64,000 nucleotides of DNA, taken from Flavobacterium sp. ACN6. GTDB taxonomy: Bacteria > Bacteroidota > Bacteroidia > Flavobacteriales > Flavobacteriaceae. Location: NCBI RefSeq assembly GCF_002304005.1, contig NZ_MRCQ01000012.1, forward strand, positions 62,001-126,000, written 5' to 3'. This document shows, one piece after another, positions 50,547 to 58,531 of this stretch; position 1 is the first letter of the stretch; each line of letters begins with the position of its first letter. Under the pieces are notes generated by a model. That model made no database searches and had not been told where the DNA came from. It was given only the letters and a program-made list of their open reading frames with translations. Made by a program: the position numbers and the translations under genes.

Positions 50547-50703
50547 TTTTTTTGATTTTGATTATTGAATAAAAAAGACAATACAAATTTATAGCTTAAT
50601 TCTTATTTTTTATTATTTTTTACTTGTTTTTCTTTTTAAGCTGGAAAATTTAAGTTTAAAATATTTCCCCACCCAACACCCTTACAAATAAATTCTGATT
50701 TCG

Positions 50704-50711
50704 TATATTTG
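50704..50711 (+). promoter_or_regulatory. -7 element of pyrR
   Basis: TATATTTG, exact TAnnTTTG match, 23 nt before the pyrR ATG. The leader would be too short for a PyrR-binding attenuator. Confidence 0.5.
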
Positions 50712-50734
50712 CAAACCAAACATTACAATTACTT

Positions 50735-51274
50735 ATGAGCCAAAAAGTATTACTTAATTCGAAAGAAGTTACTATCATACTCCATCGTTTGGCTTGTCAG
50801 TTAATCGAAAAACATCTTGATTTCTCCGATACTATTTTGGTGGGAATTCAGCCAAGAGGTGTTTATTTAGCTGAACGTTTAAAACAAATATTAGAAGACG
50901 AATACAAGGTTCCTGAAATTTCTTTAGGATACTTGGACATCACTTTTTTTAGAGATGATTTTCGCCGTACTGATAAACCGCTTGAAGCCAATAAAACGCA
51001 AATCAATTTTATAGTAGAAGACAAGAAAGTCATTTTTATCGATGATGTTTTGTTTACGGGACGCAGTATTCGTTCAGCACTGACCGCAATTCAATCTTTT
51101 GGAAGACCTTCAGAAATTGAATTATTAGTGTTAATCGACAGACGTTTCAGCCGTAATTTACCAATTCAGCCCGATTATAGAGGCCGTCAGGTAGATGCTA
51201 TTAATGGCGAAAAAGTAAAAGTGAGCTGGAAAGAAAATGATGGTGAAGATGTTGTTCACTTAGTGACTAATTAA
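50735..51274 (+). CDS. pyrR: PyrR-type phosphoribosyltransferase
   Basis: Family of bifunctional pyrimidine operon regulators with uracil phosphoribosyltransferase activity. The PRPP-binding loop VIFIDDVLFTGRSIRSAL is near residues 92-109, and GIQPRGVYLAERL near 38-50 and LIDRRFSRNLPIQPDYRG near 133-150 are conserved. Length (179 residues) fits. Because the leader is only about 20 nt, regulation by anti-antiterminator binding at this site is unlikely. It may act as a salvage enzyme or regulate pyrB through the repeat-filled 188-nt gap downstream. Confidence 0.93.
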   Translation: MSQKVLLNSKEVTIILHRLACQLIEKHLDFSDTILVGIQPRGVYLAERLKQILEDEYKVPEISLGYLDITFFRDDFRRTDKPLEANKTQINFIVEDKKVIFIDDVLFTGRSIRSALTAIQSFGRPSEIELLVLIDRRFSRNLPIQPDYRGRQVDAINGEKVKVSWKENDGEDVVHLVTN

Positions 51275-51462
51275 GTTTGGTTAATCGTTTAATCGGTTAA
51301 TTGTTTAATCGATTGATTTCGATTACTCAATTAAAAAATAGTTGAAGCGTGAAATTGTTTATTGATTTAACGGCCAAAAAAGGACGATTAAACGATAAAA
51401 CAAATAAACGGTTAAACAGCAAAAAACGATTAAACAGTAAAATAAACAAATAAACAATAAAA
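51275..51462. repeat. Intergenic element with AT-rich inverted arms (TTTAATCG family)
   Basis: The pyrR-pyrB gap consists of direct variants of GTTTAATCG at 51279-51318. After about 75 nt come complementary variants (CGATTAAACGATAAAAC onward) at 51384-51445. The arms can form a long imperfect stem. It is the same family as the element at 10905. Confidence 0.65.
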
Positions 51463-52389
51463 ATGAAAGAATTAAGCGTAAATCATTTATTAGGAATAAA
51501 ATATATCACCGAGAATGATATTAACCTGATTTTTGAAACGGCAGATCATTTTAAAGAAGTCATTAACCGACCGATTAAAAAAGTTCCTTCATTACGAGAT
51601 ATTACAATTGCCAATATTTTCTTTGAAAACAGTACCAGAACCAAACTTTCGTTTGAATTAGCGCAGAAACGTTTATCTGCTGATGTCATCAGTTTTTCTG
51701 CAGCTCAATCATCTGTTAAAAAAGGAGAAACCCTGATTGATACTGTAAATAATATCCTTTCGATGAAAGTTGATATGGTTGTAATGCGCCACTCCAATCC
51801 CGGAGCGGCTTATTTTTTATCTAAAAATGTCAAAGCCAGTATCGTAAATGCCGGAGACGGAGCGCACGAACATCCTACACAGGCTTTATTGGACAGTTAT
51901 TCTATTAGAGAAAAATTAGGAGATGTTGCCGGAAAAAAAGTAGTGATTGTTGGCGATATTTTACACTCGCGTGTAGCACTTTCGAACATTTATGCTTTGC
52001 AAATGCAGGGAGCAGAAGTAAAAGTATGCGGCCCAAAAACGCTTATTCCGAGATATATTGAATCTCTTGGTGTTACAGTTGAACCTAATTTACGTAAAGC
52101 TTTAGAATGGTGCGACGTTGCCAATATGCTTCGTGTACAAAACGAACGTATGGATGTGAATTTCTTCCCATCAACACGCGAATATGCACAGCAATACGGA
52201 GTCGATAAACCGCTTTTGGATTCTCTTGGTAAAGAAATAGTAATCATGCACCCAGGACCAATCAACAGAGGGGTAGAGATTACTTCTGAAGTTGCCGACT
52301 CTGATCATTCTGTAATCTTAAATCAGGTTGAAAATGGTGTAGCGATTAGAATGGCGGTTATTTATTTGCTGGCGTCTAAGATTCAGTAA
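51463..52389 (+). CDS. pyrB: Aspartate carbamoyltransferase catalytic subunit
   Basis: Joins carbamoyl phosphate and aspartate in pyrimidine synthesis. FFENSTRTKLSFELA near residues 51-65 is the carbamoyl-phosphate-binding signature. HEHPTQALLDSYSI near 133 and MHPGPINRGVEI near 262 (aspartate site) are intact. The 308-residue length is standard. No regulatory subunit (pyrI) follows. It lies 188 nt downstream of pyrR in the same direction. Confidence 0.97.
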   Translation: MKELSVNHLLGIKYITENDINLIFETADHFKEVINRPIKKVPSLRDITIANIFFENSTRTKLSFELAQKRLSADVISFSAAQSSVKKGETLIDTVNNILSMKVDMVVMRHSNPGAAYFLSKNVKASIVNAGDGAHEHPTQALLDSYSIREKLGDVAGKKVVIVGDILHSRVALSNIYALQMQGAEVKVCGPKTLIPRYIESLGVTVEPNLRKALEWCDVANMLRVQNERMDVNFFPSTREYAQQYGVDKPLLDSLGKEIVIMHPGPINRGVEITSEVADSDHSVILNQVENGVAIRMAVIYLLASKIQ

Positions 52390-52459
52390 ATATTGTAGTG
52401 ATCAGTGATCAGTTTACAGTCGCAGTCTTCAGCGCTAAATACCTATTATATTTTTCAGG

Positions 52460-52528
52460 CTGAGCGAAGTCGAAGACCATTTTTACAGAGTACGTTTCGA
52501 TTTTAAAAAGCACTTCGACTTCGCTCAG
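52460..52528. repeat. Inverted repeat (CTGAGCGAAGTCGAAG family)
   Basis: CTGAGCGAAGTCGAAG (52460-52475) and its exact reverse complement (52513-52528) are separated by 37 nt. A single related copy is at 15339-15354. The rest of the 254-nt gap holds CAGTGATCAGT-type short repeats. Confidence 0.8.
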
Positions 52529-52643
52529 TGTGACACTTGTTTAAAAACTGAAAACGGAGACCGAGACTGAAAACTCTAAAAAAAAACTTCGTACCTTAGC
52601 TAGTAGAAAATCAATTTTTATATAAGCCCCACAAATTTAAAAA

Positions 52644-52976
52644 ATGAAAGTAGATCAAAAAGGACATACCGTTACTATTAAAGACACGCAGGGAGATGTA
52701 AATTCTTTCCTTGAAAAAGTGACGCAGCAGATTAAAACCTTTGAAAAACACAATATTATAATCGATTTATCATCAGATTCTAAAATCTCAGAAGATGATT
52801 TGAAGCTTTTTTTACCGCTTTCTAAAACTCAGAAAAAAGGAAAAAAATCATTCGTAATTGTAGCTTCTGATCTTGATTTTAATGCTGTTACTGATAAATT
52901 AGTCGTTGTACCTTCTCTTTTAGAAGCACACGATATTATCGAAATGGAAGAAATCGAAAGAGACTTAGGATTTTAG
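52644..52976 (+). CDS. Small STAS-like domain protein
   Basis: 110 residues, no signal peptide. The pattern NIIIDLSSDSKISEDDLKLF, then KSFVIVASDLDF, and the end LVVVPSLLEAHDIIEMEEIE resembles the alpha/beta STAS fold of anti-sigma-factor antagonists. The typical phosphorylatable serine motif is not evident. It lies immediately upstream of rnz in the same direction, separated by 119 nt of repeats, and is probably its operon partner. Some databases attach the neighbour's name ribonuclease Z to it; nothing in the sequence supports nuclease activity. Confidence 0.75.
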   Translation: MKVDQKGHTVTIKDTQGDVNSFLEKVTQQIKTFEKHNIIIDLSSDSKISEDDLKLFLPLSKTQKKGKKSFVIVASDLDFNAVTDKLVVVPSLLEAHDIIEMEEIERDLGF

Positions 52977-52981
52977 ATTTC

Positions 52982-53020
52982 AGATTTTAGTCCCGAAGCC
53001 TCGGGATAGATTTTAGATTA
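52982..53020. repeat. 39-nt element, copy 1 (TCCCGAAGCCTCGGGA core)
   Basis: The palindromic core TCCCGAAGCCTCGGGA is flanked by TTTTAG / TAGATTTTAG. The whole 39 nt is repeated exactly, in reverse orientation, at 54038-54076. Confidence 0.9.
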
Positions 53021-53095
53021 GCACTGAATCTAAAAATGCTTTTATCAATTCTAAAATTTTTTAATCAATCTAAAATCTAAAATCAACAATCTAAA

Positions 53096-54001
53096 ATGAA
53101 GTTGACTATACTTGGCTGTTATGCCGCAACTCCCAGAACACTTACTAATCCAACTTCGCAGGTTTTAGAGATTAAGAACAGATTGTTTTTAATTGATTGC
53201 GGTGAAGGAACTCAGGTGCAGCTTCGAAAGAATAAAATTAAGTTTTCAAAAATTAATCACATCTTTATTTCGCATCTTCATGGAGATCATTTATATGGAT
53301 TAATTGGAACGATTTCGACTTTTTCGCTTTTAGGAAGAACAACCGATTTACATATTTACGGTCCAAAAGGAATTAAAGAACTGATTCTTCTTCAATTAAA
53401 ATTGACAGAATCCTGGACGACTTATAATTTGTTTTTCCATGAATTAGGGTCGAAAGAAAGTGAAGTTATTTTTGAAGATAATCGCGTGATTGTAAAAACG
53501 ATTCCGCTTAAACATCGTGTGTATACAAACGGTTATTTATTTCAAGAAAAACCTGGAGAACGAAAACTAAATGTGGAAGCTGTTCAGCAATACAATATTC
53601 ATACAGCATATTACCAGAAAATAAAAAATGGCGGTAATGTGACGCTTGATGACGGAACTGTAATCGAAAACGAAAAATTATCTTTTGATCCAGTGCCGGC
53701 TATGAGTTATGCTTTTTGTTCGGATACTGTTTACAATGAAGCAATAATTCCGATTATTCAAAATACCGATATTTTGTACCATGAATCTACTTTTTTAGAA
53801 TCAGAAGCTCCTTTGGCATTTAAAACACTGCATTCAACTGCAAAAGAAGCGGCAAATATTGCTTTGAAAGCCAATGTAAAACAATTAATTTTAGGTCATT
53901 ATTCTACACGTTACGACGGAATTGAGCGTTTTAAAGAAGAAGCTGAAACTATCTTTCCCAATGTGCTTTTGGGTGATGATGGATTGAGTTTTGAATTCTA
54001 A
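53096..54001 (+). CDS. rnz: Ribonuclease Z
   Basis: Removes the 3' trailer from tRNA precursors. Metallo-beta-lactamase fold: CGEGTQVQLRK near residue 38, the HxHxDH motif in FISHLHGDHLYGL near 59-71, PLKHRV with a metal-binding histidine near 137, SYAFCSDT near 205 and ILGHYSTRY near 266. The 301-residue length marks the short bacterial form. The gene is bracketed by the two 39-nt inverted repeats. Downstream is pdxH after 88 nt. Confidence 0.95.
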   Translation: MKLTILGCYAATPRTLTNPTSQVLEIKNRLFLIDCGEGTQVQLRKNKIKFSKINHIFISHLHGDHLYGLIGTISTFSLLGRTTDLHIYGPKGIKELILLQLKLTESWTTYNLFFHELGSKESEVIFEDNRVIVKTIPLKHRVYTNGYLFQEKPGERKLNVEAVQQYNIHTAYYQKIKNGGNVTLDDGTVIENEKLSFDPVPAMSYAFCSDTVYNEAIIPIIQNTDILYHESTFLESEAPLAFKTLHSTAKEAANIALKANVKQLILGHYSTRYDGIERFKEEAETIFPNVLLGDDGLSFEF

Positions 54002-54037
54002 GATTCTGAGTTACTAGGACAAAGTTTCTAAGGTTTT

Positions 54038-54076
54038 TAATCTAAAATCTATCCCGAGGCTTCGGGACTAAAATCT
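54038..54076. repeat. 39-nt element, copy 2 (inverted)
   Basis: Exact reverse complement of 52982-53020. It lies in the rnz-pdxH gap, 13 nt before the pdxH start, and can form a GC-rich hairpin in the leader of pdxH. Confidence 0.9.
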
Positions 54077-54089
54077 AAAATAAAAAATC

Positions 54090-54734
54090 ATGAACGATTT
54101 AAGCAATTATAGAAAGTCTTACGAGAAAAGCGAATTACTCGAAGACAATATTCCAGAAGATCCGATTAATCTTTTTAACAGATGGTTTCATGAAGTGGAA
54201 GATTTCGACGGAAGCGGAGAAGTTAATGCCATGACCGTTTCGACAATTGGATTGGACGGTTTTCCAAAATCACGTGTCGTTTTGTTGAAGAAATTTTCTG
54301 AAGAAGGTTTTATATTTTATACCAATTATAATTCTGAAAAAGGAAAAGCGATAGAAGCAAACCCAAATGTCTGTTTGTCATTTTTCTGGCAGGAAATGGA
54401 ACGTCAGGTTATTATAAAAGGAATTGCCCAGAAAACCTCTGAAATTATTTCTGATAATTATTTTGATTCAAGACCAGAAGGAAGTAAACTCGGCGCAATT
54501 GTTTCAAATCAAAGTGAAGTGATTCCGTCCAGAACTTTCTTAGAAGAAAATTTAAGAAAGCTAGAATCAGAATTTGAAGGAAAATCAATTCCTAGACCTG
54601 AAAATTGGGGCGGTTATTTGGTAACGCCATTACAAGTAGAATTTTGGCAGGGAAGGGCTAACAGGCTGCATGACAGAATACGTTATACGAGTCAATCTGA
54701 TTTTACGTGGACGATCGACAGATTATCTTCTTGA
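54090..54734 (+). CDS. pdxH: Pyridoxamine/pyridoxine 5'-phosphate oxidase
   Basis: FMN enzyme that makes pyridoxal 5'-phosphate. NAMTVSTIGLDGFPKSRVVLLK near residues 46-67, FYTNYNSEKGKAIEANP near 76-92, QVIIKGIAQK near 104 and the C-terminal substrate-binding segment FWQGRANRLHDRIRY near 188-202 are conserved. Length (214 residues) is typical. It follows rnz, with the hairpin-forming 39-nt repeat in between. Confidence 0.95.
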   Translation: MNDLSNYRKSYEKSELLEDNIPEDPINLFNRWFHEVEDFDGSGEVNAMTVSTIGLDGFPKSRVVLLKKFSEEGFIFYTNYNSEKGKAIEANPNVCLSFFWQEMERQVIIKGIAQKTSEIISDNYFDSRPEGSKLGAIVSNQSEVIPSRTFLEENLRKLESEFEGKSIPRPENWGGYLVTPLQVEFWQGRANRLHDRIRYTSQSDFTWTIDRLSS

Positions 54735-54907
54735 TTTGTAAGGTTTTTATATTTAAAAATAAAAATCAGATGTAGTTCATCGATTTATTTTGTAGTTTAA
54801 CGGTAAATTGAATATGTTTGGTGTAGAAAATCAGACAAAATTATTCAAAAATAAATTTAAAGGATTTGCCCCAACATCTACTTTAAACTGCTAAAATGCT
54901 GTTGATT

Positions 54908-55411
54908 ATGAAAAAGATTATGCGCATCATGTTGTTCATTGCGATTCTATTCGCAATGAACGCATGTTCTGCTGATACTGCTGAAGGAAGCGCGAATAAT
55001 ACTCCGATAGAACCACTTGCGGCCAATTATACTTACAACGATACAGAAATAGAAACAATGAAGTTGATAAACGAATACCGTGTGAGTATTGGTTTAAACA
55101 CTTTGGAAAGAATTAATCATATATCTTTTAAATGTGAAGAACATAATAAATATATGATTGAAAATAATGTTGTAAATCATAGTGACTTTGTCGAAAGAGC
55201 CAAAAATATTACAAATGTTTTAGGAGCCGTAAAAGTTGCTGAGAACGTTGCCTACAACTATAAAACTCCTGAAGCGGCTTTGAGAGCCTGGCTGGAGAGT
55301 CCAGGCCACAAAGAGAATATCGAAGGCGATTATACGCACTTCGGATTATCTGTGACTACAGACGCAGCTACAGGTAAAAAATATTACACTAACATTTTTG
55401 TTAGAATTTAA
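54908..55411 (+). CDS. CAP-domain lipoprotein
   Basis: 167 residues from the ATG at 54908; an ATG four codons upstream (54896) is possible. The lipobox LFAMNACSAD lipidates a cysteine near residue 20. The CAP/SCP-PR1 domain begins near residue 50 (MKLINEYRVSIGLNTL). It has a histidine in NHSDFVERA and the signature ENVAYNY, followed by AWLESPGHKENIEGDYTHFGLSV. Such proteins are extracellular or surface-exposed and may bind lipids or act on wall components; the activity is unknown. Confidence 0.88.
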   Translation: MKKIMRIMLFIAILFAMNACSADTAEGSANNTPIEPLAANYTYNDTEIETMKLINEYRVSIGLNTLERINHISFKCEEHNKYMIENNVVNHSDFVERAKNITNVLGAVKVAENVAYNYKTPEAALRAWLESPGHKENIEGDYTHFGLSVTTDAATGKKYYTNIFVRI

Positions 55412-55441
55412 TCGAATATTGAACAGGTTGGTTTTTTAGAG

Positions 55442-55475
55442 GTCGTTGTAATTCTTAGAATTGCAACGACTTTTT
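55442..55475 (+). terminator. Terminator after the CAP-domain gene
   Basis: GTCGTTGTAATTC / GAATTGCAACGAC stem (one wobble), 3-nt loop, then five T. Confidence 0.85.
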
Positions 55476-55484
55476 AATTTAAAA

Positions 55485-55511
55485 AAAAGCTGTCAATTAT
55501 TGACAGCTTTT
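55485..55511 (-). terminator. Terminator of the T9SS-like operon
   Basis: AAAAGCTGTCAA / TTGACAGCTTTT, a 12-bp perfect stem with TTA loop. On the minus strand it ends in a T-run and lies 17 nt after the OmpA-family stop codon. Confidence 0.85.
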
Positions 55512-55528
55512 CTATTGATCTTGATGTA

Positions 55529-57472
55529 TTACAAAGCAGTTATAATAAATTCGCTTCTTCTATTGGCTTGATGTTCTTCTTCGGTACATGAAACTCCATC
55601 TGCACATTGATTTACAAGCTGGGTTTCGCCATAACCTTTTCCACTTAGTCGGTCTGGAGCTACACCATTTTTAATGAGCCATTTAATGGTCGATTTTGCT
55701 CTTTTTTCAGATAAAGCTTCATTGTATTGATGCGTTGCTCTGCTGTCTGTGTAGGAACGAATATCCAGTTTCATTGTTGGATTATCGTTTAAAACAACCA
55801 GTATTTTTTCTAAATCTAATGCCGCTTCTGTTCTAATATTGAATTTATTTAAATCGAAATAAATCATTTTAATACCAAAACATTTTCCAAGATCATCGCC
55901 AACTGTGACTTTACAGCTTGATTTTTCCAAAGCAATTGGAAGACTGGTTTTACCGCTTGTTTTTGCAATAGTTACACTTAATTCTTTGGTAGTATATTCT
56001 GGTTTTTCAGCTCTTACATAATAGGTTTTTCCGCATTCTACAGCAAAAGAATATTTCCCGAAGCCATCTGTAACAGTTGAATTTTTAACGGACATTTGAT
56101 TGTCAAATAAGCTGATTTTTGCTCCCGGCAGAATGATTCCTGTTTCGGAATCTGTTACTATTCCTTCAAGCTCTTGAATGCATTTTAGTTTTTTGGTTTC
56201 AAGAAATGTATAAATATCATCAGAACCTTGTCCGCCGTCTTTATTTGAGCTAAAGAAGCCTCGTCTGGAACTGGGATCAATAATATAGGCAAAATCATCT
56301 TTTGGTGAATTTACATCAGCACCCACATTTTGAACGTTGCTGATTGTTCCATCTTCTTCGAGATTCGCAGCAAAAACATCTAAACCGCCTAATCCTGGAT
56401 GTCCATCTGATGAAAAATAGATTTCATTTTCATTTGTCACATAAGGATAAGTTTCTTTTCCTTCTGTATTAATTGTATTTCCGAGATTTTCAGGAGTTCC
56501 GTATCCGCCGTTAGGATTAATGCTGACTTTATACAAATCGGATTGTCCTATTGAACCCGGCATATCAGAAGAAAAATATAGTGTTTTTTCATCTGGACTT
56601 AAAGCTGGGTGTCCTGCGCTGTAATTATCGCTGTTAAATGGAAGTTCAGTAATGTTACTCCATTTATTTTTTTCGTCTAAAGTCGCTTTGTAAATCTTAA
56701 TTAAAGTAATTTTATGATCGTCTTTACCTTTTTTTCCATCAATAAAATTATTTCGTGTAAAATAAACTGTTTTTCCATCTTTCGTAAAAACAGGTGATGC
56801 TTCGTGAAATTTGGTATTGATGGCAGATTTAAACTTATTTACTTTTAGCGCTTTTCCAGATTCGGGATCGAGATCAGCATTGTATATATTAGTAAAATAT
56901 TCTCCAGTCCATTTATGTTTGCGCTGCGAAAAATTTCCAGTATCCCTAGCCGAAGCAAAATAGATTTTGTTGTTGTAAACTATAGATCCATAATCTGAAT
57001 ATTTGCTATTAATTCCCGCATCTTCAATTTTATATCTACCAGAATTAGCTTTAATCTGATCCAGATAATTTACATCATTTTTGTAAAGTTTTGCCCTATT
57101 ATCGCTTTTGGACTTGGTATTAAATTCATCAAAAATTTTATTTGCTTTACTAATATCTCCAGTTGATTTTAGAGATTGTGCATATCTATAGTAATATTCT
57201 GGTTCGACAGCAGTATTCATGGCAAATAACTCGCCGTACCATTTTGCAGCACCTTCAAAATCAGAATTAAAATAGTAGGAGTTGCCTAGCTTTTTAAACA
57301 TATCTTCAGATTTATAACCTTTATTGGCTACTTTTTCGTACGTTTTTATGGCATCAACGTAGGCGTAATCATTATATTTTTTGTCTCCTGAATTTATTTT
57401 TGACTGCTGTGCATAACTGTTGTATGAAAAAACACTTATAATTGTAAGGAAAAGTAATGTATAGTTTTTCAT
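55529..57472 (-). CDS. OmpA-family protein with TPR and beta-propeller domains (PorE-like)
   Basis: 647 residues: signal peptide (LLFLTIISVFSYNSYAQ), TPR-like helices (about 25-135), a WD40/PD40-type propeller (about 160-420, with repeats such as SPDEKTLYFSSDMPG), a carboxypeptidase-regulatory-like domain (about 440-520) and a C-terminal OmpA domain (about 535-645). The OmpA domain has the peptidoglycan-binding pattern LDIRSYTDSR and NEALSEKRAKSTIKWL. This architecture matches PorE-type T9SS-associated proteins that tie the secretion machinery to the wall. It is the last gene after the SprF-like gene (11 nt) and the giant adhesin gene. Confidence 0.88.
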   Translation of the reverse strand: MKNYTLLFLTIISVFSYNSYAQQSKINSGDKKYNDYAYVDAIKTYEKVANKGYKSEDMFKKLGNSYYFNSDFEGAAKWYGELFAMNTAVEPEYYYRYAQSLKSTGDISKANKIFDEFNTKSKSDNRAKLYKNDVNYLDQIKANSGRYKIEDAGINSKYSDYGSIVYNNKIYFASARDTGNFSQRKHKWTGEYFTNIYNADLDPESGKALKVNKFKSAINTKFHEASPVFTKDGKTVYFTRNNFIDGKKGKDDHKITLIKIYKATLDEKNKWSNITELPFNSDNYSAGHPALSPDEKTLYFSSDMPGSIGQSDLYKVSINPNGGYGTPENLGNTINTEGKETYPYVTNENEIYFSSDGHPGLGGLDVFAANLEEDGTISNVQNVGADVNSPKDDFAYIIDPSSRRGFFSSNKDGGQGSDDIYTFLETKKLKCIQELEGIVTDSETGIILPGAKISLFDNQMSVKNSTVTDGFGKYSFAVECGKTYYVRAEKPEYTTKELSVTIAKTSGKTSLPIALEKSSCKVTVGDDLGKCFGIKMIYFDLNKFNIRTEAALDLEKILVVLNDNPTMKLDIRSYTDSRATHQYNEALSEKRAKSTIKWLIKNGVAPDRLSGKGYGETQLVNQCADGVSCTEEEHQANRRSEFIITAL

Positions 57473-57483
57473 GATAGTTTTTT

Positions 57484-58395
57484 TTAGAAGAAACGTGGGG
57501 TTGTCATTTTACCATTGTTTTTGAAGAATTCAAATCGCAGAAAAATTTCATGTGATCCAGAACTGTAGTTTCTTAAATTGGTAGTTTCATTATCATAACC
57601 ATAACCAATATATAATCCGTCACTAATTTGAAATCCCGCCATTGCACTTACTGCAGCATCCCATCTGTAAGCAACTCCCAAAGTTAATTTTTCAAAAAAC
57701 ATAAAGTTTGCAGATACGTCGACCTGAAGCGGTGCTCCTTCGACCATTTTAGTTAAAACTGCTGGCTTGAATTTTACTTCTTGAGAAAAATCAAAAACGT
57801 AACCTCCTATTAAATAATAATTTATTTTGTCTTTATAAATGGCTACATCATTATCATCATAGCGATTAGTCTGAATGAAATTTGGAACCGATAATCCGAT
57901 ATAAGCTTTGTCAGAATGCCAGTAAATACCAGCACCGACGTTTGGAGAAAAATCATTGTCTAGATTCTGAAATTGCGGGTCACCTTGAGATTCAGGATTT
58001 AATTTATTTATATCAAGATTAAAAATATCCGCTGTACCTTTTATACCAAAAGAGAGTTTCCATGTTTCAGAAGTAGGTATGGTATAAGAAAGATCTACAG
58101 AAAATTGATTTTCGTTTGTGGGGCCAATTTTATCATTAACTAAAGATACTCCAAGACCAATATTGCTATTGTTTATTGGGGTGTTAACAGAAATTGTATT
58201 GGTTTTAGGGGCGCCATCTAATCCGACCCACTGATCGCGATGCAAAGCAAATATGCTTAATGCACCACGAGAGCCAGCGTATGCAGGATTTATGTTAATT
58301 GTGTTATACATGTATTGGGTAAACTGTGCATCCTGTTGTGCATGCCCTATATATGTAATTAATAAAATGATGAAAAAAAATAGTTTTGTTTTCAT
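57484..58395 (-). CDS. PorP/SprF-family type IX secretion membrane protein
   Basis: 303 residues from the ATG at 58395, which puts the signal peptide (KLFFFIILLITYIGHAQ) at the N terminus; the frame extends to 58440 but that stretch is not signal-like. The family motif QDAQFTQYMYNTININPAYAGSRG follows cleavage directly. The rest is an outer-membrane barrel ending in FLRFEFFKNNGKMTTPRFF. SprF proteins help secrete or anchor a partner with a type B sorting domain, usually encoded next to them, here the giant protein upstream. The OmpA-family gene follows after 11 nt. Confidence 0.9.
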   Translation of the reverse strand: MKTKLFFFIILLITYIGHAQQDAQFTQYMYNTININPAYAGSRGALSIFALHRDQWVGLDGAPKTNTISVNTPINNSNIGLGVSLVNDKIGPTNENQFSVDLSYTIPTSETWKLSFGIKGTADIFNLDINKLNPESQGDPQFQNLDNDFSPNVGAGIYWHSDKAYIGLSVPNFIQTNRYDDNDVAIYKDKINYYLIGGYVFDFSQEVKFKPAVLTKMVEGAPLQVDVSANFMFFEKLTLGVAYRWDAAVSAMAGFQISDGLYIGYGYDNETTNLRNYSSGSHEIFLRFEFFKNNGKMTTPRFF

Positions 58396-58531
58396 AGTAG
58401 ATGATTTTATTGCTATTGATTTTAACATATTGCAAATCAAATAGTTATTTTATTCAAAATTACTAATTTTTTTGAATAAATTTGTTAATATGTTGAAATA
58501 GAGTTATTTGTGGTTTTTTGTTTAATAAATG

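Noticed and set aside
50704..50735. PyrR-dependent attenuator before pyrR
   Set aside because: The predicted leader is about 20 nt, too short for antiterminator and terminator hairpins.
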